Position numbers and translations under genes: made by a program. From Desulfobacterales bacterium (GTDB lineage: Bacteria; Desulfobacterota; DSM-4660; Desulfatiglandales; Desulfatiglandaceae), in assembly GCA_022013615.1 (NCBI GenBank), contig JAKLQB010000741.1, positions 1-6,338 of the forward strand: 6,338 nucleotides of DNA, read 5' to 3'. The notes under the pieces were generated by a model. It searched no databases. It saw nothing but the letters and a program-made list of their open reading frames with translations, and was not told the DNA's origin. Of this stretch, positions 6,142-6,338 are shown in pieces; the stretch's first letter is position 1; every line of letters starts with the position of its first letter.

Positions 6142-6201
6142 AAGTCATTTAAAGAGGTAATACGTTGAATGAATAGAACTTATTTGCTTATTTAATTTTC
6201 T

Positions 6202-6229
6202 GAAAATCCGAAGCACGAAATCCGAAATC
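6202..6229. repeat. 7-bp-period repeat (CGAAATC units)
   Basis: Four successive heptamers: GAAAATC, CGAAGCA, CGAAATC, CGAAATC (6202-6208, 6209-6215, 6216-6222, 6223-6229). The last two are identical and the first two are variants. The pattern resembles a CCGAAGCACGAAATCCGAAAT-like intergenic repeat that I recall as recurrent in Desulfobacterota and some uncultured genomes; copy number here cannot be judged from one window. Confidence 0.6.
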
Positions 6230-6338
6230 CCTGGCCCAGACCTAATATATGAATTTGGTGATGCTATCCCAGATTCAATAAAGTTATGTTATCCATTGGT
6301 CAATTGAAGTAAGTCGCACCAGGGCGGGCCGAAACAAA

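Larger units (their letters stand above)
6006..6338. other. Region upstream of larC without a supportable gene
   Basis: Beyond the promoter candidates, hairpins and heptamer repeat listed separately, I see no coding region. The three minus-strand frames entering from the right edge stop within about 55 nt, so at most the last residues of a minus-strand gene could lie there, and nothing in them is recognisable. The base composition at 6144-6300 is AT-rich and typical of intergenic DNA. Confidence 0.6.

Noticed and set aside
6169..6195. Eight-codon plus-strand mini-ORF (MNRTYLLI) after AAAGAGG
   Set aside because: Too short, spacing to the purine-rich site is long (11 nt), and there is no downstream gene in the window for it to control.
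1..6338. CRISPR arrays, tRNA/rRNA genes, insertion sequences, phage or defence genes
   Set aside because: No direct-repeat array with spacers, no cloverleaf or rRNA segment, and no transposase, integrase or defence domain was recognised on either strand.

Overview
The window is an ordinary-looking chromosomal housekeeping segment. Every recognisable gene lies on the minus strand and reads from high to low coordinates: larC, pgpA, cinA, thpR, recA, alaS (5' half only, cut by the left window edge). Moderate GC, the protein sequences (an AlaRS with the Cys-rich CGRPDC…CDCDRY insert I associate with deltaproteobacterial enzymes, a RecA with standard motifs) and this gene order suggest a Desulfobacterota (former Deltaproteobacteria) genome. 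That placement is inference, not a search result.

Layout. Positions 1-1274 hold the first 424 codons of alanyl-tRNA synthetase. RecA occupies 1292-2332, separated from alaS by only 17 nt, with no recX between them. Positions 2333-2443 are the only sizeable gap inside the gene cluster. This gap carries the recA ribosome binding site, a GC-rich perfect palindrome and an unusual set of CTAAA pentamers, including a 10-bp tandem repeat that forms the inverted repeat TTAAC-N4-GTTAA, a plausible SOS-type operator. Upstream lie thpR (2444-3019, overlapping cinA by 29 nt), cinA (2991-4250), pgpA (4296-4805) and larC (4836-6005). Gaps between these genes are 45 nt or less, so larC-pgpA-cinA-thpR probably form one transcription unit that may read into recA-alaS.

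Positions 6006-6338 contain no supportable gene. They hold a strong terminator-like hairpin only about 30 nt upstream of the larC start, two alternative promoter candidates placed differently relative to that hairpin, a weaker hairpin, and a 7-bp-period repeat that looks like a dispersed intergenic element.

Functionally the cluster mixes nickel-pincer cofactor assembly (LarC), phospholipid synthesis (PgpA), nucleotide/NMN salvage (CinA), RNA 2',3'-cyclic phosphate processing (ThpR), recombination and SOS control (RecA) and translation (AlaRS). The cinA-recA association is known from other bacteria. I see no new multi-gene system; the points of real interest are the regulatory architectures upstream of recA and larC.
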